Shown here piece by piece: positions 29,545-38,797 of a stretch of DNA of 64,000 nucleotides. The DNA is taken from NCBI GenBank assembly GCA_004193555.1, contig RPGP01000040.1, forward strand, positions 1,059,127 to 1,123,126, in the 5' to 3' direction. Each line of letters begins with the position of its first letter. Position 1 is the stretch's first letter. The notes beneath the pieces are model-generated. The model searched no databases and had not been told where the DNA came from. It saw only the letters and a program-made list of their open reading frames with translations. The position numbers were made by a program, and so were the translations under genes. This DNA is from Desulfobacteraceae bacterium Eth-SRB1. Its GTDB lineage: Bacteria > Desulfobacterota > Desulfobacteria > Desulfobacterales > ETH-SRB1.

Positions 29545-29820
29545 TCAGCTTTCTTTAACGCCTTGTTTTTTGTTTGATTTGTCAGCGTTTTTGGTTGATA
29601 TTTTTTCCTTCTTTTTTGGCGGAGAGGAAGCGCACTGGGATTTATGCGCATAGTCTGTTACATACCAGCCTGTTCCTTTTAGATGAAAACTGCTTTGGGA
29701 AATCAGCTTGTGAAGCTTTCCTGCACAGTGACTGCATCTCGTTAGAGGTTTGTCGGAAAACTTTTGTATTACCTCTTCAGTTTTACCGCACTTTGTGCAT
29801 TCATATTCATAAATCGGCAT
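29545..29820 (-). CDS. FmdB-family zinc ribbon protein
   Basis: 91 residues from ATG 29820 (MPIYEYECTKCGKTEEVIQ), AAGGAT upstream. Two CxxC knuckles (CTKC and CSHC) make a zinc ribbon, followed by FHLKGTGWYVTDYA, the hallmark of the FmdB/putative regulatory protein family. The tail is Lys rich. Often next to translation or chaperone genes; the molecular role is unknown. Confidence 0.92.
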   Translation of the reverse strand: MPIYEYECTKCGKTEEVIQKFSDKPLTRCSHCAGKLHKLISQSSFHLKGTGWYVTDYAHKSQCASSPPKKKEKISTKNADKSNKKQGVKES

Positions 29821-30001
29821 TTTTTTAAATATCCTTCTTGTTAAGAGAAAATGAAAAGGCTTTGTTTTGCTGAAAGCAATGCTCAATTTTATATTAATAA
29901 TAGTTAGTGCATTTAAGTTGTCAAGAAGTTACCGGCATTTTTTTTTATAACATAATAATCTCTGCGTATCCTGCGGTAAAAAATAAAAAAGCATCTGTTT
30001 T

Positions 30002-30544
30002 TTATTGTGAATTTTTTAGTCCATCAAAAGGTGCGCGCCATTTATCATAGAACTTCAGGACATCGGCCAGCCCTGGGAACCGGACTGTGCTGAGAATTTC
30101 ATGAGTCTGTTTATGTACACGTCTTTCTTCCGCCATTTTTTCTTCATCTGATGCATCAAAATTTTGAAGATATTTGCTGAACCTGACTATATGAATTAAT
30201 TCGTGAATTACAATGTAAAGCACAAAAGGAAAAAGTTTTATACCCGGCGATTGATTCAGCGCTGCTAATATGGAATGGTCCTGAAGGCATATTTTATAAA
30301 AGTCGTATGTTGAAGAACCAAGCGACGTATCTTTTCGTTGTCCCTTATAACGGATTATCTGTGCAAAAGGGCCATGAACTATCTCTTCGGTAGTGAGATC
30401 AATCAGTGTTTTGATATCGAACCTGCGATTCAGCCACTGGTTTTCAGACATCTTATAAAAGTTGCTTACAAGCTCTTCAGCCATTGCGACCGAGTAGTTG
30501 ACGGTTTTAATCTGATCCTGGTTGAATTTTCTCAGTTTTTGCAT
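30002..30544 (-). CDS. HExxH-motif protein of unknown function
   Basis: 180 residues beginning MQKLRKFNQDQIKTVNYSVAM. A metallopeptidase-like motif VIHELIHIVRFSKYL is near residue 115, with a possible third ligand in the downstream EEKMAEERRVHKQTHEIL helix. There is no signal peptide, so it should be cytoplasmic. I do not recognise the family by name; its size and single motif suggest a minimal gluzincin-like fold. Catalysis is unproven. No strong RBS. Confidence 0.75.
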   Translation of the reverse strand: MQKLRKFNQDQIKTVNYSVAMAEELVSNFYKMSENQWLNRRFDIKTLIDLTTEEIVHGPFAQIIRYKGQRKDTSLGSSTYDFYKICLQDHSILAALNQSPGIKLFPFVLYIVIHELIHIVRFSKYLQNFDASDEEKMAEERRVHKQTHEILSTVRFPGLADVLKFYDKWRAPFDGLKNSQ

Positions 30545-30570
30545 TTTTGATGAACTTGTAAAAAGACAAA

Positions 30571-30730
30571 TTGGCCGCAGATAAATGCGGATACAAGCTG
30601 TTTTTTTGTTAATTTCTCAATAAGGGTTCGGCAAAAAATAAGTTCGCAATTTCAGGTGTTGAGGCGGAGTAGCTGTAGCGCCATTTTTTAAAAGCAATTT
30701 TTTGTTTTATCTGCGTTTATCCGCGGCTAA
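30571..30730. repeat. inverted repeat GGCCGCAGATAAATGCGGAT / ATCTGCGTTTATCCGCGGCT
   Basis: Two arms of about 22 bases, mostly complementary, near the ends of a 160-base intergenic segment. The same arm-plus-core arrangement as other elements here. No gene inside. Confidence 0.7.
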
Positions 30731-30837
30731 TAAAATAGATCGGCCTTTTTAATAAAGTTATGGACAAATCGTTATTAATGATGTTAGAAAACATTTTTAT
30801 TGAAATTTAACAAGAAATTTTGATTGGGGGTGATTTG

Positions 30838-30936
30838 TTGGGTAGCGTAGTTAAAAAGCGAAGAAAGAAAATGAGAAAACATAAACACAGAAAACTTCTG
30901 GCACGTACACGCCATCAAAGAAGAAAGGGTAAATAG
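30838..30936 (+). CDS. AURKAIP1/COX24-domain mini-protein (32 residues, TTG start)
   Basis: Translation of 33 codons from TTG 30838 gives MGSVVKKRRKKMRKHKHR then KLLARTRHQRRKGK. It is extremely basic and matches the short bacterial AURKAIP1/COX24 (DUF1713) proteins, relatives of mitochondrial ribosomal protein mS38. GGGGGTGAT seven bases before the TTG is a strong ribosome binding site, and there is no other start. It probably binds rRNA as an extra ribosomal subunit protein (family-based inference). It stands alone between two minus-strand genes. Confidence 0.85.
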   Translation: MGSVVKKRRKKMRKHKHRKLLARTRHQRRKGK

Positions 30937-30950
30937 GGATTAAGGATTAA

Positions 30951-31028
30951 AGTGTTAGGTGTTAAGATAAAACATTTAATCGTCATATCAAGCTCTTAAC
31001 ACTTAACACTTAACACTTAACACTTAAT
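30951..31028. repeat. TTAACAC heptamer repeat with inverted arm
   Basis: Four tandem copies of CTTAACA at about 30996-31024, and the inverse GTTAGGTGTTAAG at 30953-30965. It sits between the COX24 mini-gene and the hflC stop and could act as a hairpin for either transcript. Confidence 0.75.
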
Positions 31029-31029
31029 T

Positions 31030-31974
31030 TTATTTTGAATATCCTTTTAGATATTTAAAAAATTCTGAATCGGTTGAAAGAACAAGATCACTTGTATCAT
31101 CTAATGCTTCTTTGTAAATTTCGAGTGTCTTTGTGAATGAATAGAATTCCGGATTTCTTCCATATGCATCAGCAAATAATTTTGTAGCCTCTGCATCTGC
31201 TTTTCCCTTTATTTCCTGGGCAGTCCTGTAAGCTTCCGAGGTTATTTGTTTTAAATCCCGCTCTTTTTCACCAAGAATTTTGCGGGCTTCCCCCATACCT
31301 TCGGAGCGGAATTTTTCCGCAATCTGATTCCGTTCCGCAACCATTCTGCCATAAACAGACTGTCTTACCTGCTCCACATAATTTATGCGCTTGATTTTAA
31401 CATCCACAAGCTCGATGCCGAATTTAACGAGTTTTGGCTGAGCCTGTTTCAATATCCCTGCTGTTATCTTTTCTCTGCCGGTTGTAATGTTATAAGCGTC
31501 CAGACGCTCCTTTTTAACATCTTCCAGGCCTACTTCAGAGATGTTCAGTTCCCTGTTGGTGTTGCGGACAGCCTCAATCAGCCTGTAAGAGGTAATAAAG
31601 TTTCTTACAGCAGGGTCTATGATATCATCAAGCCGTGCAAGAGCGCTGACCGTATTGCTTACCGTCTGAAAAAAATTAATTGGATCAACGATTTTCCATC
31701 TCGCAAAGGTATCAACCCATATATAGGTTTTTTCAAGGGTGGGTATCTGGCCCGGATCGCCATCCCATTGCAAAAGGTTTTTTGGAAAATAGGTTGCATG
31801 CTGTATAAAAGGGATCTTAAAGTAAAGCCCTGGATTTAATTTTGGTGTTCCCACAACCCTTCCAAATTGAGTTACAACCGCCTGCTGTGTCTCGTCAACA
31901 GTATATGCTGAGGAGAAAACAAGCAGGAAGGCAATTACAGCTATTGATATTAATATAATGTTTTTAGATTTCAT
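31030..31974 (-). CDS. hflC: FtsH protease modulator HflC
   Basis: 314 residues. One N-terminal membrane helix ([22 protein letters not shown]), then an SPFH/band-7 domain (VDETQQAVVTQFGRVVGTPK, IWVDTFARWKIVDP). Ends with a helical, oligomerising region. It forms the periplasm-facing HflKC cage around FtsH at the inner membrane. Overlaps hflK by four bases. Confidence 0.96.
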   Translation of the reverse strand: MKSKNIILISIAVIAFLLVFSSAYTVDETQQAVVTQFGRVVGTPKLNPGLYFKIPFIQHATYFPKNLLQWDGDPGQIPTLEKTYIWVDTFARWKIVDPINFFQTVSNTVSALARLDDIIDPAVRNFITSYRLIEAVRNTNRELNISEVGLEDVKKERLDAYNITTGREKITAGILKQAQPKLVKFGIELVDVKIKRINYVEQVRQSVYGRMVAERNQIAEKFRSEGMGEARKILGEKERDLKQITSEAYRTAQEIKGKADAEATKLFADAYGRNPEFYSFTKTLEIYKEALDDTSDLVLSTDSEFFKYLKGYSK

Positions 31975-33011
31975 TTATCCGCACCTATTTGTTTCCCAAG
32001 ATTAAGAAAAGGCAAAAGATTTTTCTGATCCGAGTCTATAATATATTTATTACCGAGTTTAGGGAAAAGATCTTTCAGTGTTTCAAGATACAGCCGTCTT
32101 TTGGTAACATCCTTTGCCTTGATATATTCATTATAAACAGCAACAAACCTTGAAGCATCACCCTTTGCCCTGTTGATCCTGTCAAGGGCATATCCTTCGG
32201 CGGCCTTTATGGTTCTTTCCGCCTCTCCTCTGGCGGCAGGGATTGCCTTGTTGTAATCCTCTTTTGCCTGATAGATCATCTTTTCCTTTTCCTGGACAGC
32301 CTGATTTACTTTATTGAATGATGCCTGTACCGGTCCGGGAACATTGGTTTTTTTCATTTCTATGGTAACGATATTAATGCCGGATTCTGATTTGTCCATT
32401 TCTGCCTGCAGGACATGTCTGGCTTCGATCGCAATTTCTTCCCGTTTGCTTATAACTTCATTGATGCTTCTGTCGCCGACAACCATCCGCATGGAAGATT
32501 CCGACATGTCCATGAGAAGTTTTCTTACATCCCGAACTTTAAACAGATATTTATAAGGGTCCTTTATCCTGTACTGGACAATCCATGGGACAAGACCGAC
32601 ATTAAGGTCACCGGTAAGCATAAGTGATACATTTACATTCTCACTGCCTGGTGAAAAGCGTTCTCTAACATCTCTGGATGCTGAACGGAAGCCGAACTCT
32701 TCTTTATATACACGTTTTACCTTGACCTTTGTTACTTTTTCGATTCCGGCCGGAAGTTTGAAATTAAGACCCGGTTGACTGGTGCGAATATATTTTCCAA
32801 ACCGCTGGATGACTCCGGCTTCGTCAACGCCCACCGTATAAAATGCCGAAGAGCCAAAAAACAGGGCAATTATGATAATGATGATAATGGGCCCGCCCGG
32901 CAATTTAAATTGCTTAAATTTGTTTATAACTTCATTCATATCAGGTGGCGTCCTGCCACCGCCACTGCCCGAGCCTTGTTGCTGTTTAAGTTTGTCCCAA
33001 TCCCAATTCAT
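31971..33011 (-). CDS. hflK: FtsH protease modulator HflK
   Basis: 346 residues. Gly/Gln-rich cytoplasmic start (QQQGSGSGGGRTPPDMNEV), membrane helix containing seven consecutive isoleucines (PIIIIIIIALFFGSSAFYTV), SPFH domain (VDEAGVIQRFGKYIRTSQPG, IVQYRIKDPYKYLF) and coiled-coil tail. Partner of HflC encoded immediately downstream. AGGATAATA upstream of the ATG. Confidence 0.96.
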   Translation of the reverse strand: MNWDWDKLKQQQGSGSGGGRTPPDMNEVINKFKQFKLPGGPIIIIIIIALFFGSSAFYTVGVDEAGVIQRFGKYIRTSQPGLNFKLPAGIEKVTKVKVKRVYKEEFGFRSASRDVRERFSPGSENVNVSLMLTGDLNVGLVPWIVQYRIKDPYKYLFKVRDVRKLLMDMSESSMRMVVGDRSINEVISKREEIAIEARHVLQAEMDKSESGINIVTIEMKKTNVPGPVQASFNKVNQAVQEKEKMIYQAKEDYNKAIPAARGEAERTIKAAEGYALDRINRAKGDASRFVAVYNEYIKAKDVTKRRLYLETLKDLFPKLGNKYIIDSDQKNLLPFLNLGKQIGADK

Positions 33012-33295
33012 TGTTTTATTATCCTGTAAAAATATTTATAGGGTTGCTTTAACTAAGATTATGTCAATGTAAATTACAAGTTGTTCCAAGTCAAGCTTAA
33101 ACCTGAATTAAACGATTTTTTGCTCGATCTGCGCCGATTTCTTGCGCATAAAGGCTTCGCAAAAATCTTAGACATATCCATGGGAAAAAAATAGTATTGA
33201 TTCGACAAAACTGTTTTTCTTGACAATAAAACCGGTATCCTTCATTTTGTGGTTTACACTTCTTTCAAGATTTTTCTTTTTATGGTTTTGCTGTT

Positions 33296-33607
33296 ATGAA
33301 AAAAAAACAAAAAGAATTTGTGCATATAAGCGGTATTGTCGACAATCTTTTAAAAACACTTCGCAGCGAACCTGATAAAGAAATGCTGTGTGTTTGGAGT
33401 CTGTGGGATAATGCGGTTGGAAAGACTATTGCGGAAAATGCGAGGCCCGCGGCTTTCAAAGGAAAACTTCTTGTCGTGCATGTAATTAGTTCGACATGGC
33501 TGCATCAGCTTCAATTTTTAAAAAAGGAGATTATAACCAAAGTAAATAATGCTCTGGGAAATGAGCTGATCGAAGAGATAGTATTCAAAATCGGGGCAAT
33601 AAGATAA
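33296..33607 (+). CDS. DUF721 / DciA-like protein
   Basis: 103 residues (MKKKQKEFVHISGIVDNLLK...). WSLWDNAVGKTIAENARP then FKGKLLVVHVISSTWLHQLQFLKKEI is the DUF721 core, the family of the helicase loader DciA. Short relative to E. coli-type DciA, but similar to the stand-alone domain in many deltaproteobacteria. A role in loading DnaB is plausible. It begins a two-gene unit with the methyltransferase five bases downstream. Confidence 0.87.
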   Translation: MKKKQKEFVHISGIVDNLLKTLRSEPDKEMLCVWSLWDNAVGKTIAENARPAAFKGKLLVVHVISSTWLHQLQFLKKEIITKVNNALGNELIEEIVFKIGAIR

Positions 33608-33612
33608 AAAAA

Positions 33613-34332
33613 ATGAAAATCCTGACTACAGACACCTTTTATAACGGTCGGATTCAGGTCAAGCAGAATAAGCCCGGCTACCGTTTTTCCATTGACGCTG
33701 TTTTGTTGGCCTCCCATGCCTTCCCGCGTGAAGGTGATAAGGTTCTTGACCTGGGAACAGGTTGCGGCATTATTCCCCTGATGCTTGCATATCGAAATCC
33801 GACGATAAAGATTTATGGGGTTGAACTCCAGGAACCCCTTGCCGAAATCGCATCTCTGAATATTAAAGATAACAATATGGAGGATCGGGTGACAATCCTC
33901 TGTCTTGATATGAAAGACCTGAAACAGGATATGATTTCAGGCCCGGCAGATCTGATTGTATGCAACCCTCCATACAGGAAGGCTGAATCCGGCAGGATGA
34001 ACCCGGATGAGCAGCGGGCTGTTGCAAGGCATGAAATTAAGGTCACCCTCTATGATGTAATTGAAACCGCCCGCCGGATGTTACATACTTCCGGCAAATT
34101 CATAACGATTTATCCTGCCGAACGACTTGTTGATATTATTTCTCAGATGCGTTCTGCCGGTATTGAACCGAAATTTTTTCGTATGATATATTCTAAAACA
34201 GACACAGAAGCAAAACTGATTCTGCTTGAAAGTATTAAAGGAGGACGTCCGGGCATAAAAATCGGTCCGCCTCTTATCATCTATCGTAAAGATGGTTCCT
34301 ATACAGATGAAGTAAAAGATATGATGGGATGA
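33613..34332 (+). CDS. tRNA1(Val) (adenine37-N6)-methyltransferase-like protein
   Basis: 239 residues. SAM motif VLDLGTGCGIIPLMLAYRNP, catalytic NPPY (LIVCNPPYRKAESGRMNP) and the family-typical opening FSIDAVLLASHAF place it with TrmN6/YfiC-type N6-adenine methyltransferases. The exact substrate (A37 of tRNA-Val in E. coli) is inferred by family. Ends in a repeat-rich spacer. Confidence 0.88.
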   Translation: MKILTTDTFYNGRIQVKQNKPGYRFSIDAVLLASHAFPREGDKVLDLGTGCGIIPLMLAYRNPTIKIYGVELQEPLAEIASLNIKDNNMEDRVTILCLDMKDLKQDMISGPADLIVCNPPYRKAESGRMNPDEQRAVARHEIKVTLYDVIETARRMLHTSGKFITIYPAERLVDIISQMRSAGIEPKFFRMIYSKTDTEAKLILLESIKGGRPGIKIGPPLIIYRKDGSYTDEVKDMMG

Positions 34333-34361
34333 ATGGTCGAGTGGTCGAGAGACTGAAAAAA

Positions 34362-34491
34362 ATGAACGTCGAACATCGAACGTTCAACGTCGAATTTTGA
34401 ATAAGGTATTCTACCAATCTATAAAACTGGCGGAGCGGAGCGACATCATTATTCGACGTTCGATGTTCAATGTTCGATGTTGGACGTTCAT
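34362..34491. repeat. heptamer repeat element (GAACGTC family), copy 2 with both arms
   Basis: Left arm GAACGTCGAACATCGAACG (34364-34395), a core of about 60 bases with GGCGGAGCGGAGCGACATC, and a right arm of the inverse units (TTCGACGTTCGATGTTCAAT, 34453-34491). The right half equals 2751-2812 in inverted orientation. Units are 7 bases long. Preceded by GGTCGAGTGGTCGAGAG, another repeat family. Confidence 0.82.
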
Positions 34492-34522
34492 CTTTCAAAT
34501 GAACCGGGTTTTGGTTCAGACG

Positions 34523-35851
34523 CTAAGTGGTCAGCCTGTTTATTACCTGGCCGGTTATAACCTTTGGATAAAAATAGGTTGATTTTCTCGGCATTATCAG
34601 GCCCTGCCGGGCAATATTACCCACCTGCTCAATTTTTGTAGGATTAAGGATAAAGGAAATATCACAGCTGCCGGATGCAACCTCTTTGATGGCCTGTTTC
34701 TCAGAGCTCGAATAGGCGATTAGTTTTATATTATCCAGCATTGATTGATCAAAACCGAGGATCTCCATTAAAATCAGGCGTGTCAGCACAGTAACGTCAA
34801 GATTTATTAATGAATCTGAAAGTTCTTTGCCGAACATCTGTTGCATGATTTGTGCTTTTAGTGTCAGCAGGTAAAATTCGGGCCGGTTTTTTATAAAAAC
34901 CCCGATTATATTTTTTGAACTGTTTGATCTAAGAGCCGAGATAAATTGCATACGGGCATTTTCCCTGCTTTTTTCATTAAACGGGATGGTTGTTATTTCA
35001 AAGTAATTTCCGGCTTTTTTAATAAATGTTTCAAGATCAGAATCCTGAACATTTTTCAGCATGCGGTGTGCCGGAAGAATAATAAGCCCGGGATCTTCCA
35101 TGCTGCTGAGATACATCATTACATAGTTGGCCGGATGATCGGCGCTGAAACCGGGATTAATTTCGGATATCCAGTCCCTGTATTTAAGAGCTGTTTCATA
35201 TCTATGATGACCATCAGCGATGAGCAGTTTTTTTTCCTTCATCGCATCGGTTATATGACTGTGCACAGATCTATCGGTTATGCGCCACAGCCTGTGTTTA
35301 AGGCTGTGGCTGTCAATAAATTCCATATCCGGCGCTTTAGCGCCGGCTGCATCCTTTAATGAACCCAGAATGTTATTCTGATCGGAATAAATTCCAAAAA
35401 TCGGGCTGAAATTGGCATGGCAGGTTTTTATAAGTTCAAACCTTTCTTCCGTTACTCTGGAGAAGGTTTTTTCGTGCGGGATAATTATTCCCCTGTTAAA
35501 AGGTTCAAGGCCAACCAGAGCAATCAGGCCGTAGCGTGTAATTATTTTATTTTCTAAAGAAAACTCCACACTTGAAAGGTAAAGCGAAGGTGAGTTGTCC
35601 TGCACCAGGATATTTTTTGAGAGCCAGTCATTAAAAAGACCCGCGGCCCTTGTGTGCCAATTGTTTGTATTTGTGTCATTTTCAGCCTGTTTGCCTAATG
35701 TCAGCCGGATAATATTGTATGGATGCCGGTTATGGAAATCGAGCTGTTCCTGTTTTGAGATAACATCATAAGGGGGTATTGTAACATCCCCGAGGTTATG
35801 AATCTTGTCAGGATTATAAAAAATTCCTCTAAACGGTATAATTTTAGCCAT
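34523..35851 (-). CDS. DUF1015 family protein
   Basis: 442 residues. Characteristic start IIPFRGIFYNPDKI, then TIPPYDVISKQEQ, HPYNIIRLTLG, LLIADGHHRYETALKYRD and YVMMYLSSMEDPGLIILPAHR. DUF1015 proteins are widespread in anaerobes and sometimes annotated as SerC-linked or HPr-kinase-like; no activity is established. Monocistronic and convergent with the methyltransferase. AGGAAC lies 8-10 bases before the ATG. Confidence 0.93.
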   Translation of the reverse strand: MAKIIPFRGIFYNPDKIHNLGDVTIPPYDVISKQEQLDFHNRHPYNIIRLTLGKQAENDTNTNNWHTRAAGLFNDWLSKNILVQDNSPSLYLSSVEFSLENKIITRYGLIALVGLEPFNRGIIIPHEKTFSRVTEERFELIKTCHANFSPIFGIYSDQNNILGSLKDAAGAKAPDMEFIDSHSLKHRLWRITDRSVHSHITDAMKEKKLLIADGHHRYETALKYRDWISEINPGFSADHPANYVMMYLSSMEDPGLIILPAHRMLKNVQDSDLETFIKKAGNYFEITTIPFNEKSRENARMQFISALRSNSSKNIIGVFIKNRPEFYLLTLKAQIMQQMFGKELSDSLINLDVTVLTRLILMEILGFDQSMLDNIKLIAYSSSEKQAIKEVASGSCDISFILNPTKIEQVGNIARQGLIMPRKSTYFYPKVITGQVINRLTT

Positions 35852-36193
35852 GTTTTATATGTTCCTTTATCTAACATTCTCACGCAAAGGCGCAAAGACG
35901 CAAAGGATAAAAAACAAAACCTTTGAGCGAGCCCTTAGCGCTTTTGTATGAATCTTCAACCTCTTGGAGCTATGCTGCCTCCTTGTATCCTCATCGATTT
36001 TGACGTTTTCATGCTTGATTCGTGCTGACACCTGATACTAAAATGAGAAATGATTATCAAGCTAAATGATTATTGAAAAGAATTAATTTATCACGAAAAT
36101 ACGAAGACACGAAAGATTATTGACAGGGTATATCAAAAATTATATTCAAATTTACTTGTTCCTTAAATACTGGGAGATTTGTAAAGGTTTCTT
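35852..36193. other. non-coding spacer upstream of tRNA-Ser
   Basis: Contains CACGCAAAGGCGCAAAGACG (35880-35905) and ATCACGAAAATACGAAGACACG (about 36090-36112), two more oligo-repeat families. No convincing gene or promoter recognised. Confidence 0.5.
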
Positions 36194-36286
36194 GGAGAGG
36201 TTGCCGAGTGGCTGAAGGCCCCGCTCTCGAAAAGCGGTATCCTGTGAATAACGGGATCGTGGGTTCGAATCCCACCCTCTCCGCCA
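36194..36286 (+). tRNA. tRNA-Ser (anticodon CGA)
   Basis: 93 bases. Acceptor GGAGAGG pairs with CCTCTCC, discriminator G, encoded CCA. Anticodon stem CCGCT/AGCGG with loop CTCGAAA gives CGA, reading UCG. A long variable arm (TATCCTGTGAATAACGGGAT) and a GGTTCGAATCC T-loop fit class II serine tRNA. Confidence 0.97.
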
Positions 36287-36287
36287 A

Positions 36288-36487
36288 AAAGTGCCTAAAG
36301 TGCCTAAAGTGAGCTAAAGTGCCTAAAGTTATGGTACGTCTTCCGCGTGCTAATTGATAATCCAAAGCCACAGGAGTTTGCAACCTTGTGCATTGATGGC
36401 TTAAGGAACATACCTGTCGGCAGGTATAAAATGGCAGAATTTCTTAACTTTAGGCACTTTAATATACTTTAGCGCACTTTAGGCACT
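36288..36487. repeat. composite repeat: AAAGTGCCT arms around a different core (core B)
   Basis: The same AAAGTGCCT/AAAGTGAGCT arms as the elements at 15.6 and 25.8 kb (36288-36328 and inverse 36447-36487). The core of about 115 bases is largely different; only a short stretch near GTGCTAATTG resembles core A. It exactly fills the gap between the two tRNA-Ser genes. Confidence 0.8.
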
Positions 36488-36498
36488 CATAAGTTCAT

Positions 36499-36592
36499 GG
36501 AGAGATGTCCGAGCTGGCTGAAGGAGCACGACTGGAAATCGTGTGTGCTGCCAAAAGCGGCACCGAGGGTTCGAATCCCTCTCTCTCCGCCA
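36499..36592 (+). tRNA. tRNA-Ser (anticodon GGA)
   Basis: 94 bases. Acceptor GGAGAGA/TCTCTCC, discriminator G, encoded CCA. Anticodon stem CACGA/TCGTG with loop CTGGAAA gives GGA, reading UCC/UCU. Long variable arm TGCTGCCAAAAGCGGCA. Tandem partner of the CGA isoacceptor. Confidence 0.97.
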
Positions 36593-36610
36593 AAACACTC
36601 TGGAAAACTT

Positions 36611-36733
36611 TTACCACAGAGATCACAGAGCACACTGAGATTTTGTCATCTTTCATAATTGGCTAAAAGCAGTATGCATTTTTGTATGAAATGCTTTGTT
36701 CTTCCTTGGTTTTCTCTGTGCTCTCTGTGGTAA
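36611..36733. repeat. inverted repeat TTACCACAGAGA... / ...CTCTCTGTGGTAA
   Basis: Arms TTACCACAGAGATCACAGAG (36611) and CTCTGTGCTCTCTGTGGTAA (36714-36733) around about 80 bases. ACAGAG-type units. It lies between tRNA-Ser and dnaX. Confidence 0.75.
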
Positions 36734-36785
36734 ATCCATTTTTTTTTGCAAAGGTCTCAAGTTGTCAACATGGATATTTTCTAAT

Positions 36786-38471
36786 ATGTCTTATATTGTT
36801 TTTGCTCGTAAATACCGGCCACAGACATTTGATGAAGTTATAAAACAGGAACATGTTTCCAAAACCCTGGCCAATGCTATTTCATCGAATCGGGTTTCCC
36901 ATGCGATCCTGCTCTCAGGGCCAAGAGGTACCGGAAAGACAACCGTTGCGCGAATACTGGCAAAGGCAATGAATTGCAAAAAAGGGCCGACTCCCGTTCC
37001 ATGCAATTCATGCAGATCCTGCACTGAGATTACTTCCGGTTGTTCCGCGGATGTGCTTGAAATAGACGGCGCATCAAATAATGGTGTAGAGCAGATCAGA
37101 ACCCTGCGTGAAAATGTCAAATACATGCCGGCATACAGTCTTTACAAGATATATATTATTGATGAAGTCCACATGCTCAGCATCGCGGCTTTTAACGCTC
37201 TTTTAAAAACTCTTGAAGAGCCGCCGGAGCACGTCATGTTTATTTTTGCCACCACCGAACCTCACAAGATCCCGATTACCATTCTTTCCCGATGTCAGCG
37301 ATACGATTTCCGGCGTATAGATGTTGAATCTCTTTCAAAACATATGGAGATGATTTGCACGAAAGAGGGGGTCGATATTTCCATTGAAAGCCTGTCGATC
37401 ATTGCGCGGGTGGCAGGCGGCAGCATGCGAGACGCCTTAAGTCTTCTTGACCAGGTAATTTCTTGCGCCCAGGGGTCTGTTACACATGAACAGGTGTTAG
37501 ATATATTAAGCGTTATTGATAGAAAAAAAATCTATGACATTTCAGAGGCGATTTTAAGCGGAGATGTTGCGGGGATTCTTTGTATTCTGGATGAGATTTA
37601 TAATCGCGGCTATGAAATGAAAAGGTTGTATTCAGATCTTGTCGAACACTTCAGGAATCTTATTGTTGTAAAGATGGGGAAAGATGTAAAAAAACTGGTT
37701 GATCTTCCAGCGTATGAAATTGATCTGGCACAGGAACAGATAAAGGATGTAACCGCTGTTTATTTGAATCAGATTTTAAATCTTCTTTTCAAGGAGGAGC
37801 CTGCGATAAGGTTTTCAGCCCAGCCAAAGCTTACCCTTGAAATGATTTTTATCAAAATGTTTCAGATTAAACCTGCGATGCCTATAGAACTGCTGATAGA
37901 GAAACTTGACAGCATGAAAAACAAGGTCTATGAAAAACAGGGAAATGAAATTTTTGAACATCAGATGCCTTATGGCGATTATAACAAAAGACCCGCTGCT
38001 TGCGATGACGGAAAAGATTTGCAGGCCCCGCCTCGCATCTCGAAAGAAACTGAAGGCTCAAATGAACCCGTTGCCGCAACTTGTCTGCACGATGCCAAAG
38101 ATCATGAAGGGACATGGAAAAAACTACTTGATGTTTTTCTGAAAAACTATCCTTCTCTCGCCGCCAATCTGACGAGATGCACCCTTAAAAAGATGACAGA
38201 CCATGGGCTGGAGATAGAGGTAAACGGCAATGGTTTTAATTTAAAGATGCTCAGGCGCAGTAAAAACATGGCCATCATAAAAAAGGTGTGCGAAGACTTT
38301 TTTGGGAAAAAGATGGATTTTGCTATAACGGAAAAAAAGAAACAACAGGCTGAAAACAAATCTAAAAAGACCGGGGAAGAGCATTTTAAAAAGGAAGCTT
38401 TAAGCCACCGTCTGGTCGCCGACGCGGTTGAAATATTCAGTGGTAATGTTGTAGATGTAAAAATATTATAG
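36786..38471 (+). CDS. dnaX: DNA polymerase III subunits gamma/tau
   Basis: 561 residues from ATG 36786 ([19 protein letters not shown]), the conserved start; the open frame extends upstream only into repeat DNA. Walker [21 protein letters not shown], zinc module CNSCRSC...[21 protein letters not shown] (Walker B) and sensor region [21 protein letters not shown]. Residues beyond about 370 form the tau-like tail, Lys rich near the end. Clamp-loader ATPase. First gene of dnaX-ebfC-recR, a standard order. No clear Shine-Dalgarno. Confidence 0.96.
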   Translation: MSYIVFARKYRPQTFDEVIKQEHVSKTLANAISSNRVSHAILLSGPRGTGKTTVARILAKAMNCKKGPTPVPCNSCRSCTEITSGCSADVLEIDGASNNGVEQIRTLRENVKYMPAYSLYKIYIIDEVHMLSIAAFNALLKTLEEPPEHVMFIFATTEPHKIPITILSRCQRYDFRRIDVESLSKHMEMICTKEGVDISIESLSIIARVAGGSMRDALSLLDQVISCAQGSVTHEQVLDILSVIDRKKIYDISEAILSGDVAGILCILDEIYNRGYEMKRLYSDLVEHFRNLIVVKMGKDVKKLVDLPAYEIDLAQEQIKDVTAVYLNQILNLLFKEEPAIRFSAQPKLTLEMIFIKMFQIKPAMPIELLIEKLDSMKNKVYEKQGNEIFEHQMPYGDYNKRPAACDDGKDLQAPPRISKETEGSNEPVAATCLHDAKDHEGTWKKLLDVFLKNYPSLAANLTRCTLKKMTDHGLEIEVNGNGFNLKMLRRSKNMAIIKKVCEDFFGKKMDFAITEKKKQQAENKSKKTGEEHFKKEALSHRLVADAVEIFSGNVVDVKIL

Positions 38472-38484
38472 GAGGTATTTTTTT

Positions 38485-38796
38485 ATGAAAGGTATGGGAA
38501 ACATGATGAAGCAGGCCCAGAAGCTTCAATCAAGGATGCTGAAATTGCAGGAAGATCTGGCCGAAAAGACCGTTGAGGCAACTGCAGGCGGAGGCATGAT
38601 TAAGGTGGTAGCAACCGGCAAACAGCAGGTCTTGTCAATTCAGATAGAAAAGGAGGTCGTCGATCCTGATGATGTGGAAATGTTGCAGGATTTGATATTG
38701 GCAGCGGTTAATGATGCTTTGGCAAAAGCACAGGAAATGGTTTCCGGAGAAATGAGCAAACTTACAGGTGGAATGAATATACCGGGGCTGATGTAA
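38485..38796 (+). CDS. YbaB/EbfC nucleoid-associated protein
   Basis: 103 residues. [40 protein letters not shown] and [19 protein letters not shown] match the YbaB/EbfC family, a small dimeric DNA-binding protein. AGGAGG before the ATG. Between dnaX (13 bases) and recR (1 base). Confidence 0.96.
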   Translation: MKGMGNMMKQAQKLQSRMLKLQEDLAEKTVEATAGGGMIKVVATGKQQVLSIQIEKEVVDPDDVEMLQDLILAAVNDALAKAQEMVSGEMSKLTGGMNIPGLM

Positions 38797-38797
38797 T

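Noticed and set aside
30951-31028. TTAACAC tandem repeats as a possible CRISPR array
   Set aside because: Units are 7 bases with no spacers; no cas genes in the window.
36117-36383. 88-codon open frame on the minus strand
   Set aside because: It runs antisense through tRNA-Ser(CGA) and has no ribosome binding site.
36593-36785. Possible SRP RNA next to dnaX
   Set aside because: This position often holds ffs, but the conserved GGAAGCAGCC-type loop is absent; only an ACAGAG inverted repeat is seen.
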